Assembly (NCBI RefSeq): GCF_021213805.1
Contig: NZ_JAJQJI010000002.1
Coordinates: forward strand, 426,304 to 490,303
Direction: 5' to 3'
Length of the DNA stretch: 64,000 bases
DNA from: Mycobacterium sp. MYCO198283
GTDB taxonomy: Bacteria > Actinomycetota > Actinomycetes > Mycobacteriales > Mycobacteriaceae
Shown here: positions 25,495 through 34,648 of the stretch, in pieces
Numbering within the stretch: the stretch's first letter is position 1
Layout: each line of letters begins with the position of its first letter
The notes under the pieces: generated by a model
Databases searched by the model: none
What the model was told of the DNA's origin: nothing
Seen by the model: the letters and a program-made list of their open reading frames with translations, nothing else
Made by a program: the position numbers and the translations under genes

Positions 25495-26199
25495 ATGTAC
25501 TACTTCGCGCTGCTGCTGGGCCCCGAATCGACCGAGCAGCCCGACGCCGACACCGGGGCGGCCGTCTTCGCGGCATACGAGAAGTTCCATGCGAAGGCGG
25601 GCGCGGCGATACTGGCCGGCGATGCGCTGACGGGTTCGCAGGAGGCCGTCCGGATCTCGGGGGGACCCGATGCGCCGGTGGTCACCGACGGCCCGTTCGC
25701 CGAGTCGGCCGAGATCGCCAACGGCTTCTACGTCATCGAGGCCGACGACCTCGACGGGGCGCTCGCCCTGGCCCGCGACATCCCTGCCTGCCGCAGCGGC
25801 GCGGTGGAGGTCTGGCCGATGGTCGAGTGGAACACACCATCGCGCCCGCTGGGCGCCGACACCTGGCTGGCCCTGCTGCTGGAGCCGCCCGAGCGGCCGC
25901 TGCGGCCCGGCACCCCGGAGTGGGACGAGGGCGTGGCCCGCCACATCGCGTTCGGGGCCGCCGCCGGCGACCGGCTGAGCGGCGGGGCGGCACTGCATCC
26001 GCCGTCCACCGCGACGACGGTGCGCGTCCGCAACGACGAACTCGTCCTGACCGACGGTCCGTTCGTCGAGGGCGCCGAGGTGGCCAACGGCTTCTATCTC
26101 ATCTCGGCGGCCGATCGCGACGAAGCGGTCAAGGTGGCGTCGATGATCCCGGCGACCACCGTCGAACTGCGGCGGCTGGCCGGCATCTCGGGTCTCTAG
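25495..26199 (+). CDS. DGPF/YCII-domain protein, two tandem domains
   Basis: A 234-residue protein made of two YCII (DGPF) domains. Copy 1 spans about residues 1-115 with VVTDGPFAESAEIANGFYVIE. Copy 2 spans about 120-234 with VLTDGPFVEGAEVANGFYLIS. Single-domain forms are the usual partners of ECF42 sigma factors, so this is a duplicated or fused version. The molecular role of DGPF proteins is not established; they may be the output or signal-sensing part of the sigma system. GAGAGG precedes the ATG. The sigma gene follows after 6 nt. Confidence 0.88.
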   Translation: MYYFALLLGPESTEQPDADTGAAVFAAYEKFHAKAGAAILAGDALTGSQEAVRISGGPDAPVVTDGPFAESAEIANGFYVIEADDLDGALALARDIPACRSGAVEVWPMVEWNTPSRPLGADTWLALLLEPPERPLRPGTPEWDEGVARHIAFGAAAGDRLSGGAALHPPSTATTVRVRNDELVLTDGPFVEGAEVANGFYLISAADRDEAVKVASMIPATTVELRRLAGISGL

Positions 26200-26205
26200 G
26201 GCCCG

Positions 26206-27423
26206 TTGTCCCCCCTCGACGGCGTCTTCCGGCGCGAATGGGGTCCGGCCGTGGCGGCGCTGGCGCGCTGGTGCGGTGACCTCACCGTGGCGGAGGACGC
26301 CGTCTCCGAGGCGTTCGCCGACGCGCTGCGGACCTGGGCGCGTGACGGCGTCCCGGCCAACCCGGGCGGATGGATCGTGACCTCGGCGCGCAACCGCGCC
26401 CGCGACCGGCTCCGGCGGGAGACGGTCCGACCCGGAAAGGAGCTGACCGCGGTGGTCGACGAGATCCGCGCCCGCACCGACAACGTCGACGTGCACCCCG
26501 TCCGCGACGACGAGCTGCGGATGATGTTCATGTGCGCCCACCCGGCGCTCGACCGGACGTCGCAGCTCGCTCTCACGCTGCGGCTCATCTCGGGTCTGAC
26601 GGTTCCTGAGATCTCCCGGGCGCTGCTGCAGTCGGAAAGTGCTGTCGCGCAGCGGATCACCCGCGCCAAGGCGAAGATCCGGGCCGCCCGCATCCCGCTG
26701 CGCGTGCCGCCGTCCGAGCTGTTGCCCGAGCGGATGCCGCACGTGCTCGCCGGCATCTACTCGGTGTTCACCGAGGGCTACTGGTCGACCGCCGGCCCTT
26801 CGGCGGTCCGCGACGAGCTGTGCGCCGAAGGGGTGCGGCTGGGCGGTGAGCTGTGCGCGCTCCTGCCCGCCGAACCGGAAACCCACGCCCTCGCGGCGTT
26901 GATGCTGCTGCACGATTCGCGTCGGGGGACCCGCGTCGACGCCCGCGGCGCGTTGATCCCGCTCGACGAGCAGGATCGCGGCGCCTGGGATCGCCGGATG
27001 ATCGCCCGCGGGCTCGACCGGCTGCAGCGGGCCGCGGGATCGCCGGGCCCGTACCTTCCGCAGGCGGTGATCGCGGCGGTGCACGCGACGGCGCCGACTT
27101 TCCGCAACACGGACTGGGCGACCATCTGCACCGCCTACGACCGGCTGTCGACCATCACCGACTCGCCGGTGGTGCGCGCAAACCGTGCGCTCGCGATCGG
27201 TTTCCGCGACGGCGCCGACGCAGGGCTCGCCGCACTCGACGCCGTGGCCGCCGATCCCCGGCTGACGGGCAGCCCGCTGGTGCCGGCGGTGCGCGCCGAC
27301 CTGCTGCGGCGCGCGGGCCGCCTCGGTGACGCGCTGACCGCCTACCGGATCGCGGAGCAGCGGACGACGTCGGAGCCGGCCCGGGCCTTCCTGCGGCGAC
27401 GCGTGGCCGAGTGCGATCGCTGA
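26206..27423 (+). CDS. RNA polymerase sigma factor, ECF42 family
   Basis: A 405-residue ECF sigma factor. Sigma2 region: WGPAVAALARWCGDLTVAEDAVSEAFADAL, in two abutting blocks, and GGWIVTSARNRARDRLRR. Sigma4: LTLRLISGLTVPEISRALLQ and SESAVAQRITRAKAKIR. A long C-terminal extension (from about residue 175) with helical TPR-like repeats follows, including LLHDSRRGTRVD and the diagnostic LIPLDEQDR. ECF42 proteins have no anti-sigma factor and use this extension for control. The start TTG at 26206 keeps tight coupling to the DGPF gene. Confidence 0.92.
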   Translation: MSPLDGVFRREWGPAVAALARWCGDLTVAEDAVSEAFADALRTWARDGVPANPGGWIVTSARNRARDRLRRETVRPGKELTAVVDEIRARTDNVDVHPVRDDELRMMFMCAHPALDRTSQLALTLRLISGLTVPEISRALLQSESAVAQRITRAKAKIRAARIPLRVPPSELLPERMPHVLAGIYSVFTEGYWSTAGPSAVRDELCAEGVRLGGELCALLPAEPETHALAALMLLHDSRRGTRVDARGALIPLDEQDRGAWDRRMIARGLDRLQRAAGSPGPYLPQAVIAAVHATAPTFRNTDWATICTAYDRLSTITDSPVVRANRALAIGFRDGADAGLAALDAVAADPRLTGSPLVPAVRADLLRRAGRLGDALTAYRIAEQRTTSEPARAFLRRRVAECDR

Positions 27424-27444
27424 GCGCCGGTAGGGTGGCTCGGC

Positions 27445-27582
27445 ATGGACAGCGACGCAGCGCGCCGATCCGCCACTGCGCCGATGGACCGGGTGTGGTG
27501 CCGGCTGGACTCCACCGAGATCCTGCGTGACGACAAGATCGGCGAGTTCGCGAACCTCGACATCGACTACCGCGAGCAGTGA
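27445..27582 (+). CDS. Small protein of 45 residues, function unknown
   Basis: A short frame, MDSDAARRSATAP then MDRVWCRLDSTEILRDDKIG, ending LDIDYREQ. Its stop overlaps the GTG start of the next gene (GTGA), which argues for translational coupling and real expression. A -10-like TAGGGT (27431-27436) lies 8 nt before the ATG, consistent with a leaderless or near-leaderless start. GC-rich third codon positions support coding. I do not recognise the family. The second Met (residue 14) is a possible alternative start. Confidence 0.6.
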   Translation: MDSDAARRSATAPMDRVWCRLDSTEILRDDKIGEFANLDIDYREQ

Positions 27583-28490
27583 GGTTCGTCGGCTACGCCG
27601 CGATGGCCCTGGCCGTCGCCGGGCTCGTGGTGCGCTTTCTTCCCACCAGCACGCTGCCGGTGTTCCTGCTGTCGGCGGTGTCGCCGTACCTGATGGCGTG
27701 CGCGCTGGTGGCGGCGCTCGGGTTCGCGATCGGCCGGCGGTGGCGGCCATTCGCCGCAGCGCTGGCGCTGGCAATCGCCGGGGTCGCGACCTTGCAGCCG
27801 TTCGCCGCCCACCGGGTTCCGGGCACCGGCCAGGCCGTCCGGATCCTGTCGGCGAACCTCGGAAAGGGTTCGGTGGAGGTGTCGTCGTTCGCCGACTGGG
27901 CGACCCAGCACGCCGACATCGTCGCGGTGCAGGAGCTCACGCCGTACGCCACGCAGGAGTTCGAACGGTCCGCGCTGGCGGAGGTCTTCCCGTACAAGCG
28001 CATCGACCCGCAGCAGGAGTCGCGCGGCGTCGGCATCTACAGCCGGTATCCGCTGCGACAAATCGACGAATCCCCGCTGCTGATCGCCGCAACCGTCGCC
28101 GTCCCGGGCACCTCGGCCGGCATGACCGTCGGCGCCCTGCGGATCCCGAACCCGCTCAGCTCGTCCATCGGCGACTGGCGCGCCGGACTGCGGCGCGTCG
28201 CCGACCAGTTCCGTGATCCCCCGACCGGCTGCTTGACGCTGGCCGGCGACTTCAACTCCACCGTCCACATGCGTGACTTCCGCGAACTGCTGGCCGCCGG
28301 GTTCGCCGACGCCGCTCAGCAGGCGGGAGACCGCTTCGTCGCGACCTTCCCGTCGGTCAACGTCATGCCGCCGCTCATCGGCATCGACCACGTGCTCACC
28401 CGCGGGTGTGTGGCGACGTCGGTGTCGACGGTGAGCGTCATGCGGTCCGATCACCGCGGCCTGGCGGTCGCGGTCGAGGTGCCGCGCTGA
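27579..28490 (+). CDS. Membrane-anchored endonuclease/exonuclease/phosphatase-family protein
   Basis: A 303-residue protein with three N-terminal membrane helices (about residues 5-20, 25-50 and 57-76) followed by an EEP catalytic domain. Seen: RILSANLGKGS (Asn), ADIVAVQELTPYA (Glu), GVGIYSRYPL, LTLAGDFNSTVH (Asp/Asn), IGIDHVLTR and MRSDHRGLAVAV (Asp-His). The catalytic set is complete. The domain is expected outside the membrane. Such proteins include phosphodiesterases acting on lipids or nucleic acids. It overlaps the 45-residue gene by 4 nt. Confidence 0.88.
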   Translation: MRFVGYAAMALAVAGLVVRFLPTSTLPVFLLSAVSPYLMACALVAALGFAIGRRWRPFAAALALAIAGVATLQPFAAHRVPGTGQAVRILSANLGKGSVEVSSFADWATQHADIVAVQELTPYATQEFERSALAEVFPYKRIDPQQESRGVGIYSRYPLRQIDESPLLIAATVAVPGTSAGMTVGALRIPNPLSSSIGDWRAGLRRVADQFRDPPTGCLTLAGDFNSTVHMRDFRELLAAGFADAAQQAGDRFVATFPSVNVMPPLIGIDHVLTRGCVATSVSTVSVMRSDHRGLAVAVEVPR

Positions 28491-28493
28491 GGC

Positions 28494-28594
28494 GGCCTGG
28501 CGGCCTACGCCTCCGCGACGATGGTCGGCTCCGGCCTGGCGGCCTACGCCTCCGCCACGATGGTCGGCTCCGGCCTGGCGGCCTACGCCTCCGC
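28494..28594. repeat. 39-bp tandem repeat (2.6 copies) overlapping the rplA 3' end
   Basis: The units start at 28494, 28533 and 28572. The first two copies differ by one base and the third is partial, running into rplA. Because 39 is a multiple of three, each copy on the minus strand repeats an in-frame VAEA-stop coding end like that of rplA (FAEA-stop). This looks like local amplification of the ribosomal gene's 3' end. Confidence 0.85.
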
Positions 28595-29290
28595 GAAATT
28601 CCGGGTGACCGACGGGTCCACCGGAATGCCCGGGCCCGTGGTCGTGGAGACGGTGACCTTCTTCAGGTAGCGGCCCTTGGACGCCGACGGCTTGGCCCGC
28701 AGGATCTCGTCCAGCGCGGCGCCGTAGTTCTCCGCGAGCTTCTTCTCGTCGAAGGACGCCTTGCCGATCACGAAGTGCAGGTTGGCCTGCTTGTCGACGC
28801 GGAAGTTGATCTTGCCGCCCTTGATGTCCTGCACGGCCTTCGCGACGTCCGGCGTCACGGTGCCGGTCTTCGGGTTCGGCATCAGGCCGCGCGGGCCCAG
28901 GATGCGGGCGATGCGGCCGACCTTGGCCATCTGGTCGGGGGTCGCGATCGCGGCGTCGAAGTCGGTCCAGCCACCCTGGATCCGCTCGATCAGGTCGTCG
29001 CTGCCGACCTCGTCGGCGCCGGCGGCGGCGGCCTGCTCGGCCTTGTCGCCGACCGCGAACACCACGACGCGGGCGGTCTTGCCGGTGCCGTGCGGCAGGT
29101 TGACGGTGCCGCGCACCATCTGGTCGGCCTTGCGGGGATCGACGCCCAGCCGGATCGCCACCTCGACCGTCGCGTCCTGCTTCTTCGAGGCGGTTTCCTT
29201 GGCCAGCTTCGCCGCTTCGAGCGGCGTGTACAGCTTCGTCTTGTCGATCTTCTCCGCGGCTTCGCGGTAGGCCTTGCTCGTCTTGCTCAT
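28583..29290 (-). CDS. rplA: 50S ribosomal protein L1
   Basis: A 235-residue L1-stalk protein. It starts [20 protein letters not shown]. It has the family blocks [27 protein letters not shown] and the L1 signature region around [21 protein letters not shown]1 also represses the L11-L1 message. It lies about 100 nt after rplK. AGGAGAG precedes the ATG. Its last codons and stop are part of a 39-bp tandem repeat. Confidence 0.99.
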   Translation of the reverse strand: MSKTSKAYREAAEKIDKTKLYTPLEAAKLAKETASKKQDATVEVAIRLGVDPRKADQMVRGTVNLPHGTGKTARVVVFAVGDKAEQAAAAGADEVGSDDLIERIQGGWTDFDAAIATPDQMAKVGRIARILGPRGLMPNPKTGTVTPDVAKAVQDIKGGKINFRVDKQANLHFVIGKASFDEKKLAENYGAALDEILRAKPSASKGRYLKKVTVSTTTGPGIPVDPSVTRNFAEA

Positions 29291-29391
29291 TCGTCTCTCC
29301 TGAATGTCAGAGGTTGTGGTCGGTACGGGCCGAAGCTGGCCCTCCCACGGCGGTGCCGAACTACTCGGCTCCGGTCTGGTCGATCCGCAAG

Positions 29392-29823
29392 CTACTCGAC
29401 GGTGATGCCCATCGACCGGGCGGTGCCGGCGATGATCTTCGACGCCTGCTCGACGTCGTTGGCGTTGAGGTCTTCCTTCTTGGTCTCCGCGATCTCGCGG
29501 ATCTGGTCCCAGGTGACCTTGGCGACCTTCGTCTTGTGCGGCTCCGCCGAACCCTTTTGCACACCGGCGGCCTTGAGCAGCAGCTTGGCGGCGGGCGGGG
29601 TCTTCAGCTGGAACGTGAAGCTGCGGTCCTCGTAGACGGTGATCTCCACGGGGATGACGTTGCCGCGCTGCGATTCGGTCGCGGCGTTGTACGCCTTGCA
29701 GAACTCCATGATGTTGACACCGTGCTGGCCGAGCGCCGGACCCACGGGCGGGGCGGGGTTGGCCTGCCCGGCCTGGATCTGGAGCTTGATCAGCCCGGTG
29801 ACCTTCTTCTTCTTCGGGGGCAT
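29392..29823 (-). CDS. rplK: 50S ribosomal protein L11
   Basis: A 143-residue protein of the GTPase-associated centre. It begins [19 protein letters not shown], then [20 protein letters not shown], and [17 protein letters not shown]. The C-terminal RNA-binding domain binds 23S rRNA with thiostrepton-type ligands. It is downstream of nusG by 51 nt and co-transcribed with rplA. Confidence 0.99.
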   Translation of the reverse strand: MPPKKKKVTGLIKLQIQAGQANPAPPVGPALGQHGVNIMEFCKAYNAATESQRGNVIPVEITVYEDRSFTFQLKTPPAAKLLLKAAGVQKGSAEPHKTKVAKVTWDQIREIAETKKEDLNANDVEQASKIIAGTARSMGITVE

Positions 29824-29874
29824 TGTTCCTCTTTCGTGTTCACGCGATCCGGGCGGCGCTCGGCGCCGGGGTCG

Positions 29875-30678
<804 letters not shown>

Positions 30679-31125
30679 TCAGTCGCCGAACACCAGCTGC
30701 ACGAGCTTCGCGAAGCCCCAGTCGACGCCGAAGACCAGCGCGACCATGAACGCCAGGAACACCAGCACCACGGTCGTGTAGCTGACCATCTGCTTGCGGT
30801 TCGGCCAGATGACCTTGCGCAGCTCGGCGACCACCTGCTTGATGTAGGTGACGACGAACAGCAACGGGTTGCGCGACGGGCCGGACTTGCGGGCCGTCTT
30901 CGCCTTCTTGCCCGACCCGTTCTTGGTGACACCGGAGTCGCCGTCGGTCTCCGGCTCGGCGGCACTGCCACCGTCGGTGCCGGCGACGGCCTGCCGCGAC
31001 CGCTTACCCGTCGGACGCAGCGGCCGGTTGGCAACGGCGGTGCGTCCGCCGGCCGGAGCCGGGCTGCCGTTATCGCTGTCGCTGCCGTCGCCGGGGGCGC
31101 CGGCACTGTCGCGCTCGTCGCTCAC
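30679..31125 (-). CDS. secE: Preprotein translocase subunit SecE
   Basis: A 148-residue SecE. A long hydrophilic, disordered N-terminal extension (about residues 1-85, Gly/Ser/Asp-rich then Lys-rich) precedes the conserved amphipathic helix [20 protein letters not shown] and one membrane helix ([18 protein letters not shown]). SecE holds the SecY channel together. The long extension is usual in mycobacteria. tRNA-Trp lies upstream, as in M. tuberculosis. Confidence 0.97.
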   Translation of the reverse strand: MSDERDSAGAPGDGSDSDNGSPAPAGGRTAVANRPLRPTGKRSRQAVAGTDGGSAAEPETDGDSGVTKNGSGKKAKTARKSGPSRNPLLFVVTYIKQVVAELRKVIWPNRKQMVSYTTVVLVFLAFMVALVFGVDWGFAKLVQLVFGD

Positions 31126-31205
31126 CGCATGCCCTTCCCATCCGTAGTCGTGTGCTGTCTCTGGTGTTCACTTCCCAGTGTCCACACGCTGTCGAGTCCA
31201 GTGTG

Positions 31206-31278
<73 letters not shown>

Positions 31279-31425
31279 TCGGGGGAGCCGTCGGGCCCAC
31301 CCAGGTGGGGCCCACATGACTTGCGCGCTCCCCGTTCGGCCGATCGGAACCGACGGACAGCGCGCATGTACTGGGAGAACCCCGAGGACAGAGTGTACCT
31401 CCACCCGCCTACAGGTACTAATCCA

Positions 31426-31935
31426 CTACGCGCCGACGGCGGTGCGGACGACCTGGCCGGTCGCCGGGTCCCACTTGGCCGAGATGGAGTTGTCGCCTTC
31501 GTGCCCCATCAGCGTGGTGAACGACTCCATGACGACCTCGCCGTTGGGGTCCTCCAGGACGTTGCGGGTGGTCACGATGTCGGCGCCGAACCGCTCGTCG
31601 ACCGTCTCGATGTACATCGTGCCCGTCAGGGCGTCGCCGACCTTGATCGGCCGGTGGAAGAGGAACTTCTGGTCCACCTGGACGATCTGCATCGTCTCCA
31701 ACCCCACGTCCACATGCTGGAAGAAGTGGTTCTGGATCATCACCGCGAAGATGGACATGAAGGTCAACGGCGCCACCAACGAGTCGTGACCCGACTCGGC
31801 CGCGGCCTCTTCGTCGACGCTGACCGGATCAGCGGACTTCACGGCCTTGGCGTACTGCCGAACCTGCTCGCGGCCCACGACGAAGGCGTCGGGGTACTTC
31901 CACACCATGCCCTGGATGTCAGCCTTGAGTGCCAC
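31426..31935 (-). CDS. hadC: (3R)-hydroxyacyl-ACP dehydratase subunit HadC
   Basis: A 169-residue hotdog-fold subunit. With HadB it forms the HadBC dehydratase of the FAS-II cycle that elongates meromycolate chains. Seen: ADIQGMVWKYPDAFVVGREQ, ESGHDSLVAPLTFMSIF and VDQKFLFHRPIKVGD, all shared with HadA. It lacks the catalytic hydratase motif, which HadB supplies. The GTG start at 31935 lies 2 nt after the hadB stop. The length agrees with M. tuberculosis HadC (166). Confidence 0.96.
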   Translation of the reverse strand: MALKADIQGMVWKYPDAFVVGREQVRQYAKAVKSADPVSVDEEAAAESGHDSLVAPLTFMSIFAVMIQNHFFQHVDVGLETMQIVQVDQKFLFHRPIKVGDALTGTMYIETVDERFGADIVTTRNVLEDPNGEVVMESFTTLMGHEGDNSISAKWDPATGQVVRTAVGA

Positions 31936-31937
31936 GG

Positions 31938-32366
31938 TTACGCCAGCTTCGCCGTCGCGACGGCACGGCCGAAGATCTTCTTGCCGCCGGTCGTCGCGGA
32001 CAGCGCGATGGTGACGGACTTGGTCTCCGGGTCGGTGGACTTCACGCGGCCGTTGAAGGTGATCTCGGCGCCCTTGCCGTCGTTGGGCACCGGCACCACG
32101 GCGGTGAATCGCACGTTGTACTCGGTCACCGCGCCCGGGTCGCCGACCCACTCGGTCACGTAGCCGCCGCCCAGCCCCATGGTGAGCATGCCGTGGGCGA
32201 TCGCGGTGTCCAGCCCGACCTGCTTGGCGATCTCGTCGTCCCAGTGGATCGGGTTGAGGTCCCCGGACACGCCGGCGTAGTTGACCAGGTCGGCCCGGGT
32301 CAGCGGGATGACCTTCTCCGGGAGTTGGTCGCCCACCTTGACCGAATCGAATTCACGCAATGCCAT
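31938..32366 (-). CDS. hadB: (3R)-hydroxyacyl-ACP dehydratase catalytic subunit HadB
   Basis: A 142-residue MaoC-like hotdog protein, the same length as M. tuberculosis HadB. It contains the hydratase-2 catalytic motif YAGVSGDLNPIHWDDEIAK with the Asp/His pair, then AIAHGMLTMGLGGG. It pairs with HadA or HadC to dehydrate 3-hydroxyacyl-ACP in mycolate synthesis, the target of thiacetazone and isoxyl through HadA/HadC chemistry. The ATG at 32366 overlaps the hadA 3' end by 14 nt. Confidence 0.97.
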   Translation of the reverse strand: MALREFDSVKVGDQLPEKVIPLTRADLVNYAGVSGDLNPIHWDDEIAKQVGLDTAIAHGMLTMGLGGGYVTEWVGDPGAVTEYNVRFTAVVPVPNDGKGAEITFNGRVKSTDPETKSVTIALSATTGGKKIFGRAVATAKLA

Positions 32367-32832
32367 CGCTGAAGCCACTCTCTCCGTTTTCCTCGCTCCG
32401 CCCCGCCAGGGTGGTGTAGGTCTCTTGGACCACGTCACCGTTGCCGTCGCTGACGACGGTCTTCAGCACGATGATGTCCGTGCCGTGTGCCTGCCGGACG
32501 GCGTCCACCGAGACGTCGCAGTACAGGGCGTCGCCGTCGACGACCGGGCGGATGAATTTGAAGACCTGGTCGACCTGCACGATCTGGCGATCCGAGATCC
32601 CGATGTTGGCGTTGGCGAAGAACGCCGTCTGCGCCTGGTATCCGACGATGGAGGTGAAGGTGAGCGGCGCGACCAAACCGTCGTAGCCGAGGTCGGCGGC
32701 CGCTGCCTCGTCGTGATAGGCCCCGTCGTCGTTCTTCACCGCGACGGCGTACTCGCGAATCTTCTCGCGCTCCACCTCGTAGCGGTCGGGGAAGCGGTAT
32801 CGCTTCCCGACGATGTCTTCGGACAACGGCAC
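32353..32832 (-). CDS. hadA: (3R)-hydroxyacyl-ACP dehydratase subunit HadA
   Basis: A 159-residue hotdog subunit (M. tuberculosis HadA is 158). It has KRYRFPDRYEVEREKIREYA, YDGLVAPLTFTSIVGYQAQT and VDQVFKFIRPVVDGDALYCD. HadA gives substrate specificity to HadAB for shorter meromycolate intermediates. It is first of the overlapping hadA-hadB-hadC operon and follows rpmG by about 50 nt. Confidence 0.97.
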   Translation of the reverse strand: MPLSEDIVGKRYRFPDRYEVEREKIREYAVAVKNDDGAYHDEAAAADLGYDGLVAPLTFTSIVGYQAQTAFFANANIGISDRQIVQVDQVFKFIRPVVDGDALYCDVSVDAVRQAHGTDIIVLKTVVSDGNGDVVQETYTTLAGRSEENGESGFSDGIA

Positions 32833-32883
32833 GGTCGAAGAACCTACCTAGTCGGATCTGGTACCGAAAATCGGCAGGAGAAG

Positions 32884-33051
32884 CTACCGCGACTCGCGGT
32901 GCGGCCGGTGGGTGCCGCAGTTCGGGCAGAACTTCTTCAGCTCCAGCCGGTCGGGGTCGTTGCGGCGGTTCTTCTTCGTGATGTAGTTGCGGTGCTTGCA
33001 CACCTCGCAGGCCAGCGTGATCTTCGGCCGCACATCGGTGCTGGACGCCAT
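32884..33051 (-). CDS. rpmG: 50S ribosomal protein L33
   Basis: A 55-residue L33 starting [18 protein letters not shown], with [18 protein letters not shown] and [12 protein letters not shown] at the end. CxxC pairs at CEVC and CPNC mark it as a zinc-containing (C+) form. Its place between tRNA-Met and hadA matches M. tuberculosis rpmG2. Confidence 0.97.
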   Translation of the reverse strand: MASSTDVRPKITLACEVCKHRNYITKKNRRNDPDRLELKKFCPNCGTHRPHRESR

Positions 33052-33085
33052 GTCGGCTGTCTCCTCTTGGTACGTCTTCGTTGCC

Positions 33086-33162
<77 letters not shown>

Positions 33163-33213
33163 GCGGGGCGTCTACCGATGGGCGACCAGTATTGCGGCCA
33201 CCCGGAACACCCG

Positions 33214-33286
33214 AGCCCCCTAACGGAATCGAACCGTTGACCTTTTCCTTACCATGGAAACGCTCTGCCGACTGAGCTAAGGGGGC
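33214..33286 (-). tRNA. thrT: tRNA-Thr (anticodon GGT)
   Basis: A 73-nt cloverleaf with acceptor arms GCCCCCT and AGGGGGC. The anticodon stem TTTCC/GGAAA closes a loop ATGGTAA, so the anticodon is GGT. The T-arm contains GGTTCGATTCC. It lies upstream of tRNA-Met and rpmG in the conserved order. Confidence 0.96.
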
Positions 33287-33372
33287 CTGACCCTACTGAC
33301 GGGCCTCGTAGAGATTACAGCGTCGGCAATCAGGGCGCCAAACCGCTGGTCAGCCGCGCACCGCCGCCGAAT

Positions 33373-34569
33373 TCACGCCCGGCCCGGCAGGATCAGGTGC
33401 CAGTACATCGGCGGCAGTGCGTAGCGGTCCACCGCCCAGGTCGCCCGGTAAGCCTTGAGCGGGTCGACGAACGACGGCAGTGACGAGCTCAGCTCGCCGC
33501 GGCGGTCGAATTCGCCGAAGATCAACCGGTGCGCGTCCGTGGCGATCGGCGCGACGGTGTAGCCGTCGTATTCGCTGAACCCGCCGCCGCGCCGGACGGC
33601 GAGGATGTTGTCGGCCAGGATGGCGGTCTGGCGCCGCAGCGCCCCGCCGGACGGATCGGTGTCGACGGTCGCGCAGTCGCCGATCGCCCACACACCGGCG
33701 TGGCTGCGGTGGCGGAAGGTGCGCGGATCGACGTCGACGAGACCGTGGCTGCCGTCCGCGGTCAGGCCGGATTCCGCCAGCCACCGCGGCCCGCGAAACG
33801 GCGGGACGAGATGCAGCATGTCGTAGTCGACGGTCTGCGACGTCCCGTCCGGGCCGATCCAGGTCACGGCCCGCCGGTCCGGGTGGACCCCGGTCACCCG
33901 TCCGTGCCGCAGCTCGACGCCGAGTTCGTCGAGGTGGCGGCGGAGCCGGTCGTCGAGGGCCGCAACGCCCAGCAGGTCCGGTCGATCGACGATCAGCGAC
34001 ATCCGCACAGCGGGCAGGATTCCGGTGCGGCGCCAGTGCGCCGCCGCGAGGAACAGCGGCTTGATCGTGGTGCCGGTGCAACTGACCGGCGGGCGGGGCA
34101 CGGTGAACACCGCGTGCCCGCCGGCGGGCAGTGCCTTCACCAGCTCCCAGGTCTTCTCGGCGAGGTCGACGTAGTTGCTGGCCACCGCCGGGCTGCGCAG
34201 CGCCGCCGAGAGATCGGGCAGCTCGTCGGTGTCGGGCACCAGCCCGGTGGCGACCACGACGTCGCGGTAGCCGTAGGACGTTCCGTCGGCGCACGTCACC
34301 GCGCGGGCGGCGGGGTCGACGGCCGTCGCCGGCTCGCGGATCCAGGTGGCGCCGCGCGGAATTACGGAGCGCTGGGTGCGTTCCGCATCGCGCAGTGACG
34401 CCTCGCCACCGCCCACGTAGGACAGCAGCGGGCGGTAGGTGTGCACGCCCTGCGGTTCGATGATCGCGACGTCGGTGACGCCGCGGCGGATCAGCCGCGC
34501 CGCGGCGCTGACGCCGGCGTTGCCGCCGCCGACGATCAGGACATCGAACGTGCGTTGCACTGCTGCCAT
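33373..34569 (-). CDS. Sulfide:quinone oxidoreductase-like flavoprotein
   Basis: A 398-residue FAD-dependent pyridine-nucleotide-disulfide-type oxidoreductase. The N-terminal FAD fold is FDVLIVGGGNAGVSAAARL. VVVATGLVPD is mid-domain and GVWAIGDCATVDTDPSGGAL is the FAD/quinone segment. PPVSCTGTTIKPLFLAA holds a cysteine at the place of one redox Cys of sulfide:quinone oxidoreductases. I do not see the second catalytic Cys near the C-terminus, so activity may differ. It is divergent from a metallo-beta-lactamase-fold protein that could act on persulfides. The ATG at 34569 is chosen because the Rossmann motif begins a few residues later. Confidence 0.8.
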   Translation of the reverse strand: MAAVQRTFDVLIVGGGNAGVSAAARLIRRGVTDVAIIEPQGVHTYRPLLSYVGGGEASLRDAERTQRSVIPRGATWIREPATAVDPAARAVTCADGTSYGYRDVVVATGLVPDTDELPDLSAALRSPAVASNYVDLAEKTWELVKALPAGGHAVFTVPRPPVSCTGTTIKPLFLAAAHWRRTGILPAVRMSLIVDRPDLLGVAALDDRLRRHLDELGVELRHGRVTGVHPDRRAVTWIGPDGTSQTVDYDMLHLVPPFRGPRWLAESGLTADGSHGLVDVDPRTFRHRSHAGVWAIGDCATVDTDPSGGALRRQTAILADNILAVRRGGGFSEYDGYTVAPIATDAHRLIFGEFDRRGELSSSLPSFVDPLKAYRATWAVDRYALPPMYWHLILPGRA

Positions 34570-34635
34570 GCTCGTCGCGTACCCGCGACGTGACCGCTGA
34601 TTTGGTACGCATCGATGACGGATCGGCTTTTTGCC

Positions 34636-34641
34636 TAGGGT
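34636..34641 (+). promoter_or_regulatory. -10 element before the metallo-hydrolase gene
   Basis: TAGGGT ends 7 nt before the ATG at 34649, which suggests a leaderless or near-leaderless transcript. Confidence 0.4.
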
Positions 34642-34648
34642 GAGGCGC

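Noticed and set aside
31279..31425. GC-rich hairpin GGGCCCAC/GTGGGGCCC near tRNA-Trp as a terminator
   Set aside because: No T-run and an imperfect stem; too weak to call.
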